Made by a program: the position numbers and the translations under genes
From: Streptomyces canus
GTDB lineage: Bacteria > Actinomycetota > Actinomycetes > Streptomycetales > Streptomycetaceae
DNA: 64,000 nucleotides
Assembly (NCBI RefSeq): GCF_030816965.1
Contig: NZ_JAUSYQ010000002.1
Coordinates: forward strand, 7,988,001-8,052,000
Reading direction: 5' to 3'
Part shown: one piece after another, positions 18,816 to 26,655 of the stretch
Layout: each line of letters opens with the position of its first letter
How positions within the stretch are numbered: position 1 is the first letter of the stretch
Notes under the pieces: generated by a model
Databases searched by the model: none
What the model was told of the DNA's origin: nothing
What the model saw: the letters and a program-made list of their open reading frames with translations, nothing else

Positions 18816-19706
18816 TCAGACCTGGGCGCCGGACAGGCGCTCCACGGCCCGCAGCAGCGCCGAGTGGTCCAGGCCCCCGTCGCCCTGCGTACGCAGGCTG
18901 GCGACCAGCTGGGCGACCACGGCGCCGACGGGCAGGGCCGCGCCGACGTTGCGGGCGGCGTCGGTGACGATGCCCATGTCCTTGTGGTGCAGGTCGATAC
19001 GGAAGCCCGGCTTGAAGTCGCGCTGGAGGAAGTTGTCCTTCTTGCGGGTCAGCACGGTCGAGCCGGCCAGACCGCCGCCCAGGACGTCCAGGGCGGCCTT
19101 GAGGTCCACGCCCGACTTCTCCAGGAAGACCACGGCCTCGGCGCACGCCTGGATGTTCACGGCGACGATCAGCTGGTTCGCGGCCTTCACGGTCTGGCCC
19201 GAGCCGTGCGGACCGCACAGCACGATGGTCTTGCCGAGTGCTTCGAAGATCGGCTCGGCCTCGTCGAAGTCGGCCTGCTCACCGCCGACCATGATGGACA
19301 GCACGGCCTCGATCGCACCGGCCTCACCGCCGGACACGGGCGCGTCCAGGACGCGGATGCCCTTCTCCTCGGCCGCCTTCGCCAGGTCGACCGAGGTCTG
19401 CGGGGTGATCGAGGACATGTCGATCAGCAGGGCGCCGGAGCGGGCGTTCTCCAGGATGCCCCCGGGGCCGTACGCGATGGCCTCGACCTGCGGGGAGGCG
19501 GGCACCATCGTGATGATCACGTCGGCGTCCCGCACGGCCTCGGCGATCGAACCGGCGGCGGTGCCGCCGGCGGCGGCCAGCCGGTCCAGCTTGTCCTGTT
19601 CGAGGGTGAAGCCGGTGACGTCGTAACCCGCCTTGACCAGGTTCTCGGACATGGGGGAGCCCATGATGCCGAGACCTATCCAGGCGATCTTGGGGAGGTT
19701 GCTCAT
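18816..19706 (-). CDS. glxR: Tartronate semialdehyde reductase (2-hydroxy-3-oxopropionate reductase)
   Basis: A 296-residue beta-hydroxyacid dehydrogenase that reduces tartronate semialdehyde to D-glycerate with NAD(P)H. The Rossmann motif is IAWIGLGIMGSPMSENL at residues 7-23. The substrate-binding motif DAPVSGGEAGAIEA and the catalytic lysine in GSGQTVKAANQL follow in the usual order. Length and motifs match GarR/GlxR. It lies 27 bp downstream of hyi on the same strand and is very probably cotranscribed from the AllR-type promoter upstream of hyi. It completes the Gcl route from glyoxylate to glycerate. No glycerate kinase gene is present in the window. Confidence 0.95.
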   Translation of the reverse strand: MSNLPKIAWIGLGIMGSPMSENLVKAGYDVTGFTLEQDKLDRLAAAGGTAAGSIAEAVRDADVIITMVPASPQVEAIAYGPGGILENARSGALLIDMSSITPQTSVDLAKAAEEKGIRVLDAPVSGGEAGAIEAVLSIMVGGEQADFDEAEPIFEALGKTIVLCGPHGSGQTVKAANQLIVAVNIQACAEAVVFLEKSGVDLKAALDVLGGGLAGSTVLTRKKDNFLQRDFKPGFRIDLHHKDMGIVTDAARNVGAALPVGAVVAQLVASLRTQGDGGLDHSALLRAVERLSGAQV

Positions 19707-19733
19707 GATCGGGGGTGCCTTTCCGGGAAGGGG

Positions 19734-20573
19734 TCAGCGGGGCAGCCAGTCGAAGGCCTCGGCGCTCGGGCGGTCCCCCGGCTTGTACTCGAGGCCGACC
19801 CAGCCGTCGTAGCCCGCCTTCCTCAGCTGATCGAGGAGGTCTTCGAGGGGGAGTGAGCCGGTACCGGGCGCGCCGCGGCCCGGGTTGTCGGCGATCTGCA
19901 CGTGGCCGGTCCTCGGGGTGAACTCCTCGATCACGGCCGGCAGGTCCTCGCCGTTCATGGACAGGTGGTACAGGTCCATCAGGAACTTCGCGTTGCCGAG
20001 GCCGGTCGCGTCGTTGACCTTGTCGACGATCCCCACCGCCGCGGGCGCGCTCACCAGTGGGTACAGCGGCGACTCCGGCTTGTTGAGGGCCTCGATCAGG
20101 AGGATCGCGCCGATCCGGTCGGCGGCGCGGGCCGCGAGGACCAGGTTCTCCAGCGCGAGCGCGTCCTGCTCGGCCGGGTCCACGCCCTCGACGCGGTTGC
20201 CGTACAGGGCGTTGAGCGCCGTGGCGCCGAGCGATCCGGCGAAGCCGGCGGCCACGTCGATGTTGGCGCGGAACCGCTCCGACTCCTCGCCGGGGACGGA
20301 CAGGGCGCCGCGGTCGGGGCCCGGCAGCCGGCCGGCGTAGAAGTTCAGGCCCGTGAGCTGGACGTCCGCGTCCTCGACCGCCTTCTTCAGGGCGTCGAGC
20401 TCGGACCGCGCAGGGGTGGGGGTGTCGATCCAGGGCCACCACAGCTCGACCGCGGTGAATCCGGCCGCGGCGGCTGCCGCGGGGCGCTCCAGGAGCGGGA
20501 GTTCCGTGAAGAGGATCGACAGGTTGACGTTGAAGCGCTGCTCTGCGGCTGTGTCCCATGGAAAACCTGGCAT
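19734..20573 (-). CDS. hyi: Hydroxypyruvate isomerase-like TIM-barrel protein
   Basis: A 279-residue xylose-isomerase-like TIM-barrel enzyme. It begins FNVNLSILFTELPLLERPAA and has FTAVELWWPW (the metal-binding Glu after strand 2), LLIEALNKPESPLYPL, and LYHLSMNGEDL with HVQIADNPGRGAPGTG near the end, all characteristic of Hyi. It interconverts hydroxypyruvate and tartronate semialdehyde. It is the first gene of a two-gene operon with glxR. Upstream, 39-74 bp before the start, lie two AllR-type boxes. It is divergent from the small gene pair at 20713-21326. Confidence 0.94.
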   Translation of the reverse strand: MPGFPWDTAAEQRFNVNLSILFTELPLLERPAAAAAAGFTAVELWWPWIDTPTPARSELDALKKAVEDADVQLTGLNFYAGRLPGPDRGALSVPGEESERFRANIDVAAGFAGSLGATALNALYGNRVEGVDPAEQDALALENLVLAARAADRIGAILLIEALNKPESPLYPLVSAPAAVGIVDKVNDATGLGNAKFLMDLYHLSMNGEDLPAVIEEFTPRTGHVQIADNPGRGAPGTGSLPLEDLLDQLRKAGYDGWVGLEYKPGDRPSAEAFDWLPR

Positions 20574-20611
20574 GTCGCGGGCGCTCCCTTCCGTGTCGAG
20601 GTTCCGTGTAT

Positions 20612-20647
20612 TTCCGTAATGTGGAAGTTACTTTCTGCTTATTGGAA
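20612..20647. promoter_or_regulatory. Paired AllR-type operator upstream of hyi
   Basis: TTCCGTAATGTGGAA at 20612-20626 and TTCTGCTTATTGGAA at 20633-20647, centres 21 bp apart. The stronger box lies nearer to the hyi start. The region is shared with the divergent gene at 20713. Confidence 0.8.
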
Positions 20648-20712
20648 GATTGCCGTCGGGTTGAAGGCGTTGTCAAGAGGGCTCGGCGGAAAACGGCACC
20701 GCGCGTTAGGTT

Positions 20713-20970
20713 GTGCGCGTGCGATTGCGAGTGGAGTTCACGACCGAGCCGTTCGACCTCGACGAAGCCCCGGCGCACGCGCTCGTGGCCCGCGAGGTCA
20801 TCGAGGCGGCCGAACTGGACGCGGTGGACGTCGGCCCGTTCGGCAACACGGCGGAAGGCGGCGCCGACGAGGTGCTCGCCGCCGTGGACGCCCTGCTGCG
20901 CAGGACCCTGGCCTCCGGCGCCACCCGGATCTCCTTCCAGGTGAACGTCCTCGGGGAGGCCGACGCGTGA
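20713..20970 (+). CDS. Small conserved hypothetical protein of the urate locus
   Basis: An 85-residue protein; GTG 20713 and GTG 20719 are both possible starts. The composition is acidic with an alternating beta-alpha pattern (LRVEFTTEPFDLDE, then AAELDAVDVGPFGNTAEG and ATRISFQVNVLG). No family is recognised. Its stop overlaps the next gene by GTGA, so it is coupled to the HTH protein at 20967 and may modulate it. It is divergent from hyi across the AllR-type boxes. Confidence 0.7.
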   Translation: MRVRLRVEFTTEPFDLDEAPAHALVAREVIEAAELDAVDVGPFGNTAEGGADEVLAAVDALLRRTLASGATRISFQVNVLGEADA

Positions 20971-21326
20971 GCGCCGACGAACCGTTCATCACGGCGGTCA
21001 AGCCGCTGGTCGACGCCATGGGCGGCGAGATGCTCCCGCCCGACGAGGCCGGTCCCGACGACGTCGTACTGGCCTGGCAGGGTGCCGACGTGGTCGCTGT
21101 ACGACTGCCTCAGCTCGCGGACTCGCTCGACCACATCCTGGCCGCCATGGAGCGCAAGCAGGGCAAGCCGCTCGCGGACCTGGACCGCAAGGCCAAGCAG
21201 GAGGTCGTACGGATATTGGAGGCGCGTGGCGCCTTCTCCGTACGGCACGGCGTGGAGACCGTGGCGAGCGCGCTCGGGGTGAGCCGCTTCACGGTCTACA
21301 ACTATCTGAACCGGGACAAAGCGTAG
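20967..21326 (+). CDS. Short helix-turn-helix regulator (YheO/DauR-type C-terminus)
   Basis: A 119-residue protein from GTG 20967. The C-terminal third (VRILEARGAFSVRHGVETVA, then SALGVSRFTVYNYLNR) closely resembles the HTH domain of YheO/DauR-like regulators. The N-terminal 70 residues (FITAVKPLVDAMGGEML) replace the full PAS-like sensor domain of those proteins, so this is a shortened version. It sits directly upstream of uraD-uraH-uricase on the same strand (about 80 bp gap) and is a plausible local regulator of urate oxidation. The DauR link rests on pattern similarity only. Confidence 0.72.
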   Translation: MSADEPFITAVKPLVDAMGGEMLPPDEAGPDDVVLAWQGADVVAVRLPQLADSLDHILAAMERKQGKPLADLDRKAKQEVVRILEARGAFSVRHGVETVASALGVSRFTVYNYLNRDKA

Positions 21327-21362
21327 GGAAAGAACCCCGGCGGGTTTCGTAACCCCGAATTT

Positions 21363-21377
21363 TCAACAAACTGTTGA
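21363..21377. promoter_or_regulatory. Palindrome in the uraD promoter region
   Basis: TCAACA-AAC-TGTTGA forms a 6-bp inverted repeat upstream of the uraD-uraH-uricase operon, overlapping a possible -35 (TTGACG). A related palindrome, TTCAAC-N5-GTTGAA, lies at 47233-47249 upstream of allantoinase. No good AllR-type box is present here. Confidence 0.5.
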
Positions 21378-21409
21378 CGTGTTGTCGCGTGGGGGCGTTA
21401 GCTGACTTC

Positions 21410-21922
21410 GTGACTTCGACTTCCACGTCCCCCGGCCTGGCCCGGTTCAACGTCCTGGAGGAGCACGCGGCCCACGCGGTGCTCCTCGAGGCGTGTGCCT
21501 CCACGGCGTGGGCTCGGCGTCTGCTCGCCGCCCGCCCCTACGCGACCGCGGAGGACCTCTACGCCACCAGCGACGCCGCCATGGCCGAGCTGACCCCCGA
21601 CGACCTCGCCGAGGCGATGGCCGGCCACCCGCCGATCGGCCGCCCCAAGCCGGGCGACCCGGCCTCGGCCCGCGAGCAGCGCGGCATGGCAGGCGCCTCC
21701 GAGGAGCTCAAGGCGGAGATGCTCGAACTGAATCTGGCGTACCAGGAGAGGTTCGGCCATGTCTTCCTGATCTGCGCGACCGGCCGTACCGGCGAGCAGA
21801 TGCGCGACGCGGTCAGGGAGCGGATCGGCAACGCGCCGGAGCGGGAACGCGAGATCGTCCGCACCGAGCTGGGCAAGATCAACCGTATCCGGCTCGCCCG
21901 CATCGTCGAAGAGGACGCCTGA
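21410..21922 (+). CDS. uraD: OHCU decarboxylase
   Basis: A 170-residue 2-oxo-4-hydroxy-4-carboxy-5-ureidoimidazoline decarboxylase, which produces S-allantoin in the third step of urate oxidation. The family hallmarks are FNVLEEHAAHAVLLEACAS, the catalytic histidine in AMAGHPPIGRP, and NLAYQERFGHVFLICATGRT near the C-terminus. The likely start is GTG 21410, which gives the family's usual short N-terminus; the frame is open to 21374. It is the first gene of the uraD-uraH-uricase operon, two bases before uraH, all downstream of a TCAACA/TGTTGA palindrome. Confidence 0.95.
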   Translation: MTSTSTSPGLARFNVLEEHAAHAVLLEACASTAWARRLLAARPYATAEDLYATSDAAMAELTPDDLAEAMAGHPPIGRPKPGDPASAREQRGMAGASEELKAEMLELNLAYQERFGHVFLICATGRTGEQMRDAVRERIGNAPEREREIVRTELGKINRIRLARIVEEDA

Positions 21923-21924
21923 CC

Positions 21925-22323
21925 ATGAGTACGAGCACCACCGCCTCCGTGTCCACGCACATCCTGGACACCAGCGTCGGCCGCCCCGCCGGGGGAGTCG
22001 CCGTCCGGCTCTCCGCCCGCCCCGGGCGCGAGGCGGAGTGGCAGGCGCTCGGCGGCTCGGCGACCGACGCGGACGGGCGGTGCAAGGACCTGCCGGTGCT
22101 GCCGGAGGGGACCACCCACGTACGGCTCGACTTCGAGGTCGAACCGTACTTCTTGAAGAAGCAAGCCGATGCGCAGCAGGACGCCCCCGCGAATCGGGAC
22201 AGCGGTGCGACCGGAGTGTTCTTCCCCGAGGTGGCGATCACCTTCGCCGTGAACCCCGGGGAGCACTACCACGTACCGCTGCTGCTCAACCCGTTCGGCT
22301 ACTCCGTTTACCGAGGGAGCTAG
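21925..22323 (+). CDS. uraH: 5-hydroxyisourate hydrolase (transthyretin-like)
   Basis: A 132-residue transthyretin-like protein that hydrolyses 5-hydroxyisourate to OHCU. The N-terminal STHILDTSVGRPAGGVAVRL block supplies the active-site His12. HYHVPLLLNPFGYSVYRGS ends with the diagnostic YRGS tetrapeptide at 129-132. The internal FEVEPYFLKKQ region has a slightly longer loop than E. coli HiuH. It starts at ATG 21925, two bases after the uraD stop, and ends four bases before uricase, so all three enzymes of urate oxidation are tightly cotranscribed. Confidence 0.96.
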   Translation: MSTSTTASVSTHILDTSVGRPAGGVAVRLSARPGREAEWQALGGSATDADGRCKDLPVLPEGTTHVRLDFEVEPYFLKKQADAQQDAPANRDSGATGVFFPEVAITFAVNPGEHYHVPLLLNPFGYSVYRGS

Positions 22324-22327
22324 CTAC

Positions 22328-23230
22328 ATGCCCATCCTGGGACAGAACCAGTACGGCAAGGCCGAGAACCGAGTCGTGAAGATCACGCGGGACGGCGCCA
22401 CCCACAACATCAAGGACCTCAACGTCTCGGTGTCGCTGAGCGGCGACATGGACGAGGTCCACTACTCCGGCTCCAACGCCCACGTGCTGCCGACCGACAC
22501 CACCAAAAACACGGTGTACGCGTTCGCCAAGGAGCACGGCATCGCATCCGCCGAGCAGTTCGGCATCCACCTCGCCCGGCACTTCGTCACCTCGCAGGAA
22601 CCGATCAGGACCGCGCGAATCCGCATCGAGGAGTACGCCTGGGAGCGGATCGGGACGGCCGGCGAGGGCGAGCACTCCTTCGTCCGCCAGGGCCAGGAGA
22701 CCCGCCTGACCCAGATCACCTACGACGGCTCCTCCTGGGAGGTCGTCTCCGGGCTCAAGGACCTGACCGTCATGAACTCGACCAACTCCGAGTTCTGGGG
22801 CTACGTCAAGGACAAGTACACGACCCTGCCCGAGGCGTACGACCGCATCCTGGCGACCGAGGTGTCCAGCCGCTGGCGCTTCAACTGGTCGGACGACGAG
22901 CAGCAGACGCCCGACTGGGAGACGTCCTACGAGCAGGTCAAAAGACACATGCTCGAGGCCTTCGCCGAGACGTACTCGCTCTCGCTCCAGCAGACCCTGT
23001 ACCAGATGGGTTCGCGGATCATCGACCACCGGGCCGAGATCGACGAGGTCCGCTTCTCGCTGCCGAACAAGCACCATTTCCTCGTGGACCTGGAGCCGTT
23101 CGGACTGAAGAACGCCACCGAAGACGGCGCCGTCTACTTCGCCGCCGACCGGCCCTACGGCCTGATCGAGGCGACCGTCCTCCGGGACGGCTGCGAGCCG
23201 AGGATTCCCGTGGATCTCACCAACCTCTGA
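22328..23230 (+). CDS. Urate oxidase (cofactor-independent uricase)
   Basis: A 300-residue uricase with two T-fold domains that oxidises urate to 5-hydroxyisourate with O2. The catalytic Lys11 (QYGKAENRV) and Thr56 (LPTDTTKNTVYAFAKEH) are at the usual places. FGIHLARHFV and the C-terminal half (TLYQMGSRIIDHRAEIDEVR, then LPNKHHFLVDLEPFGL) are classical. Length matches the family. Unlike peroxisomal uricases, it lacks an SKL tail, as expected for bacteria. It is last in the operon and followed by a terminator hairpin at 23251. Confidence 0.97.
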   Translation: MPILGQNQYGKAENRVVKITRDGATHNIKDLNVSVSLSGDMDEVHYSGSNAHVLPTDTTKNTVYAFAKEHGIASAEQFGIHLARHFVTSQEPIRTARIRIEEYAWERIGTAGEGEHSFVRQGQETRLTQITYDGSSWEVVSGLKDLTVMNSTNSEFWGYVKDKYTTLPEAYDRILATEVSSRWRFNWSDDEQQTPDWETSYEQVKRHMLEAFAETYSLSLQQTLYQMGSRIIDHRAEIDEVRFSLPNKHHFLVDLEPFGLKNATEDGAVYFAADRPYGLIEATVLRDGCEPRIPVDLTNL

Positions 23231-23250
23231 ACAACTCCCTCTGCGGCACC

Positions 23251-23274
23251 CGCGGCCCGCCAGGGCGGGCCGCG
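23251..23274 (+). terminator. Hairpin between uricase and deaminase genes
   Basis: CGCGGCCCGCC pairs with GGCGGGCCGCG with almost no loop, 21 bases after the uricase stop. It may attenuate rather than fully separate the next gene. Confidence 0.7.
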
Positions 23275-23332
23275 GCACTCAAACTCCCGGGGTCCTGCCG
23301 TGCCCTCTCCCCCTCTGCGCAAAGGACGAACC

Positions 23333-24712
23333 ATGGCAGCAGACCGGCGCATCGTCATCGAGAACTGTTCGATCGCGACCGTGGACGCGCACGACACCGA
23401 GTACCCGAGCGGATACGTCGTCATCGCCGGCAACCGCATCGAGTCGCTCGGCGCGGGCAGGGCACCCGACGGCCTGGAGAACGTCGACCGCCGTATCGAC
23501 GCCACCGGCCACCTCGTGACCCCCGGCCTGGTCAACACCCATCACCACTACTACCAGTGGATCACCCGCGGCCTGGCCACCGACCACAACCTCTTCAACT
23601 GGCTCGTCGCGCTGTACCCGACCTGGGCGCGTATCGACGAGCACATGGTCTACGCGGCGGCGCAGGGATCGCTCGCGATGATGGCCCGCGGTGGCGTCAC
23701 CACCGCCATGGACCACCACTACGTCTTCCCCGCCGGTTCCGGCGACCTGTCCGGCGCGATCATCCGCGCCGCCCGCGAGACGGGCGTCCGCTTCACTCTC
23801 GCCCGCGGCTCCATGGACCGCAGCGAGAAGGACGGCGGCCTGCCCCCGGACTTCGCCGTCGAGACCCTGGAGGGCGCCCTCGCCGCGACCGAGGCGACCG
23901 TCAAGGAACACCACGACTCCTCCTTCGGCGCGATGACCCAGGTCGCCGTCGCCCCCTGCTCGCCCTTCTCCGTCTCCACCGAACTCCTGCGGGAAGGCGC
24001 CGAGTTGGCCCGCCGTCTCGGCGTACGACTGCACACCCACGGCTCGGAGACCGTCGAGGAGGAGCAGTTCTGCAAGGAGCTGTTCGGCATGGGCCCGACC
24101 GACTACTTCGAGTCCACCGGCTGGCTCGGCGAGGACGTGTGGATGGCGCACTGCGTCCACATGAACGACTCCGACATCGCCGCCTTCGCCCGTACGAAGA
24201 CGGGTGTGGCCCACTGCCCTTCGTCCAACGCCCGTCTGGCGGCGGGTATCGCGCGGGTCCCGGACATGCTCGCGGCCGGTGTCCCGGTCGGCCTCGGCGT
24301 CGACGGCACGGCCTCCAACGAGTCCGGCGAACTCCACACCGAGCTGCGCAACGCCCTGCTCATCAACCGCCTGGGCGTGCACCGGGAAGCGGCTCTGAAC
24401 GCCCGGCAGGCGCTGCGCCTGGGCACCCACGGCGGCGCCCAGGTCCTGGGCCGCGCGGCCGAGACCGGCTCCCTGGAGGCGGGCAAGCTCGCCGACCTGG
24501 TGCTGTGGAAGCTCGACACCCTCGCGCATGCCTCGATCGCCGACCCGGTGACCGCGCTGGTCTTCGGTGCGGCGGCACCCGTCACGGCCTCCTTTGTGAA
24601 CGGCCGTCAGATCGTCGAGGACAGCCGCCTGTTGCACGTCGACGAGGACGCCATCGCACGCTCCACACGGGAACAGGCCCAGCGTCTGGCGCGGATCGCC
24701 GCGCAGGGCTGA
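23333..24712 (+). CDS. Amidohydrolase, probable 8-oxoguanine (or guanine-type) deaminase
   Basis: A 459-residue COG0402 amidohydrolase. The metal ligands are visible as NTHHHYYQWITRG (HxH), LHTHGSETVEE, MAHCVHMND and the aspartate in GVDGTASNESGELHTEL. This pattern, with the long QW-containing loop after HxH, matches enzymes annotated as 8-oxoguanine deaminase, which give urate directly. Guanine deaminase or a related aminohydrolase remains possible. ATG 23333 has AAAGGACG upstream. Its place right after uricase supports a purine substrate. Strong terminators follow. Confidence 0.85.
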   Translation: MAADRRIVIENCSIATVDAHDTEYPSGYVVIAGNRIESLGAGRAPDGLENVDRRIDATGHLVTPGLVNTHHHYYQWITRGLATDHNLFNWLVALYPTWARIDEHMVYAAAQGSLAMMARGGVTTAMDHHYVFPAGSGDLSGAIIRAARETGVRFTLARGSMDRSEKDGGLPPDFAVETLEGALAATEATVKEHHDSSFGAMTQVAVAPCSPFSVSTELLREGAELARRLGVRLHTHGSETVEEEQFCKELFGMGPTDYFESTGWLGEDVWMAHCVHMNDSDIAAFARTKTGVAHCPSSNARLAAGIARVPDMLAAGVPVGLGVDGTASNESGELHTELRNALLINRLGVHREAALNARQALRLGTHGGAQVLGRAAETGSLEAGKLADLVLWKLDTLAHASIADPVTALVFGAAAPVTASFVNGRQIVEDSRLLHVDEDAIARSTREQAQRLARIAAQG

Positions 24713-24728
24713 TCACTTCACCAGTGCT

Positions 24729-24828
24729 CCGGCCGGGAGGGACGGCTCCCGGCCGGCAGCCGTGGAACCCGTGTTCGGGGCTCCACGGCGGCCGTGCCCG
24801 GGGCGCGTGTTGGACGCACGCGCCCCGG
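24729..24828. terminator. Hairpin cluster between converging deaminase and chitosanase genes
   Basis: Two strong stems: CCGGCCGGGAG (24729) with CTCCCGGCCGG (ends 24756), and CCGGGGCGCGTG (24798) with CACGCGCCCCGG (ends 24828). A weaker stem, GCCGTGGA/TCCACGGC, lies between them. Placed between convergent stops, they can serve both strands. Confidence 0.85.
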
Positions 24829-24940
24829 AACGGTCTCCGTCCCGGTCCCGCACGACCACTCGCACCACCTCCATGTACACCATCTCGGCCAGGGCGGACG
24901 CACGGGACGTCGCCCACCCCATGGAGACCGTCGTCCCTGC

Positions 24941-25759
24941 TCAGCCGATCTCGTAACTGTCCCCGTACACCTTCCACTTGAGCGGTGGGTCCAGGCCGAG
25001 ATTGCCCTGCTCCAGGAAGACCCGCTGGGCCGTCTCGACCCGGCTCACGTCACTGTGCGCCGCCTCCTGCTTCATCGCCCACACCCGGGCGTCCAGGAAG
25101 GCGTGCAGACAGGCGATCTCGCCGCCGCCGTCCGCCGGGGTGTCCGCCTTCTCGCGGGCCCGGCGCCGGATGCCGCCGAAGCTCAGGGCATCGGTGCCGG
25201 GGCCGTGCATGACCATCGCGTCGTAGTAGACGAACTGGCCGAGCGTGCCGAGGCCGTCCTTCTTGGCACACGCGACCGCCGGATCGAAGTAGCCGCGGTC
25301 CCGCTCGTCCCGCTGCGCCCGGCGGAATGGGGAGGTCTGCGCCGCCTTCCGCCAGGCCGAAGGGAAACCCGGGTCCAGCCCGTCGTGCGAGTCGGTGCCG
25401 TCCACCGCGCGCAGAGCGGGCAGATAGGGGGCCAGGGGGTTGTCGGGTACCCGTTGCGTGTAGAGCTCGACCAGCGCCAGCATGTCGCTCGTACCGGAGC
25501 AGAAACCGATGATGCCGGCGGTGTAGCCGCGGCCGTCCCCGATGTCCTCGATGTACGTGTACTGCGCCTGCCAGTCCAGCGAGGAGTTCTCCGCGCTGGA
25601 CACCAGCTGCATCGCGAGGTCCTTCTTGTCCGGGTCGTCCAGCCCGGTCGGGTCCGCGGCCTCGTCGGACGGCAACTGGGTGCTCAACGCCCCGGCTCCG
25701 AGGACGGCGAGCAGGGTGCGGCGGGCGGCGGTTCTGGGCGGGTCACTGTGATATCGCAT
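24941..25759 (-). CDS. Secreted chitosanase (GH46)
   Basis: A 272-residue endo-chitosanase of glycoside hydrolase family 46. Residues 1-30 form an export signal with paired arginines (RTAARRTLLAVLGAGALS), possibly Tat-type. The catalytic acid Glu57 (SSAENSS) and base Asp75 (EDIGDGRGYTAG) are 18 residues apart, as in Streptomyces N174 chitosanase (Glu22/Asp40 of the mature form). GYTAGIIGFCSGTSDML is the family signature. Start: either GTG 25762 or ATG 25759. The ATG overlaps the stop of the AraC-type gene upstream (TGATG), so the enzyme is translationally coupled to a regulator. Confidence 0.95.
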   Translation of the reverse strand: MRYHSDPPRTAARRTLLAVLGAGALSTQLPSDEAADPTGLDDPDKKDLAMQLVSSAENSSLDWQAQYTYIEDIGDGRGYTAGIIGFCSGTSDMLALVELYTQRVPDNPLAPYLPALRAVDGTDSHDGLDPGFPSAWRKAAQTSPFRRAQRDERDRGYFDPAVACAKKDGLGTLGQFVYYDAMVMHGPGTDALSFGGIRRRAREKADTPADGGGEIACLHAFLDARVWAMKQEAAHSDVSRVETAQRVFLEQGNLGLDPPLKWKVYGDSYEIG

Positions 25760-26559
25760 CACTGTCTGTCGATCACCTGGCAGGAGCGGGGAGCGGGAAG
25801 CCGTCCCGTGAAGTAGGAGCGCGGCGGGACGCCCATCAAGGTGCGGAAGTCGGACGTCATGTGGGACTGGTCGTAGTAGCCGGTGACGGCGGCCAGTTCG
25901 GCCGAGGCCAGCTCGGTGGCATGGGCGAGCACGGCGCGGACGCGGTCGATGCGGGCGTAGTGCTTCGGCGAGAGGCCGACACCCTCGCTGAACAGGTTGC
26001 GCAACTGACGCTCACTGACGGCGAGTTCACGAGCCACTTCTCTTACGTGACCGGGTATGTGACCCGAGCGGACGGACAGCGCGGCGACCGCGGCCCGCAG
26101 CAGCTCGGTCCGTGTCCCGCCGGCCGCGGTGGGCAGCAGGCCCGGGAGGACGTCCGCGAGCCGGGCGACGACCTCTTCGGGCTCCAGCCACCTGAGTTCG
26201 TACGCCAGTTGCCGCGCGGCCCGGCCCGGCAGCGCACCCAGCGGGACGATCCGCCCGACGAGGTCGACGGCCGGGACGCCGAGCAGCGGCCGGACGGCTC
26301 CCGGCGCCAGCCGCACCTCCGTGCAGGACACCTGTCGCTTGCCCGCGTGGTACGCGGCCCGGACACGGGGCCCGGAGACCAGCAGGGTGGGCCGGCCCCG
26401 CGCCTCACTGCGGACGATCACCTTGGTCGTGGGGTCGGGCAGCTGGACGAACGGCTTCCGCGGATCCGCCTCCTCTACGGCCAGGGCCTTGATCCCGGCG
26501 ATCCACGGACGCAGCTCGTCGGGGGTGCGCAGGGCACGCCCGGAAACGGAGTTGGTCAC
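25759..26559 (-). CDS. AraC-family transcriptional regulator
   Basis: A 266-residue regulator from GTG 26559. The N-terminal 160 residues are a cupin-like/uncharacterised sensor (VIVRSEARGRPTLLVSGPRV and RQVSCTEVRLAPGAVRPLLG). The C-terminal AraC domain has two HTH motifs: VREVARELAVSERQLRNLFS and LAAVTGYYDQSHMTSDFRTL, ending MGVPPRSYF. It overlaps the chitosanase start by one base, an unusual coupling that makes control of chitosanase or of the divergent NmrA-like gene likely. The longer frame to 27570 is an antisense artefact. Confidence 0.9.
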   Translation of the reverse strand: MTNSVSGRALRTPDELRPWIAGIKALAVEEADPRKPFVQLPDPTTKVIVRSEARGRPTLLVSGPRVRAAYHAGKRQVSCTEVRLAPGAVRPLLGVPAVDLVGRIVPLGALPGRAARQLAYELRWLEPEEVVARLADVLPGLLPTAAGGTRTELLRAAVAALSVRSGHIPGHVREVARELAVSERQLRNLFSEGVGLSPKHYARIDRVRAVLAHATELASAELAAVTGYYDQSHMTSDFRTLMGVPPRSYFTGRLPAPRSCQVIDRQ

Positions 26560-26655
26560 GCGTCCACCGTAAGCGTGGAGCCGGGGGGTTCGGGCGCACG
26601 AAACGTGCCGGAATTTCCTATCGTCCGGTGCCCCGCGGGGCGCACGGTGGTGGTC

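Noticed and set aside
21345..21359. TTTCG-N5-CCGAA upstream of uraD as a possible AllR-type box
   Set aside because: Two core positions deviate and there is no partner box at 21 bp, so chance is more likely.
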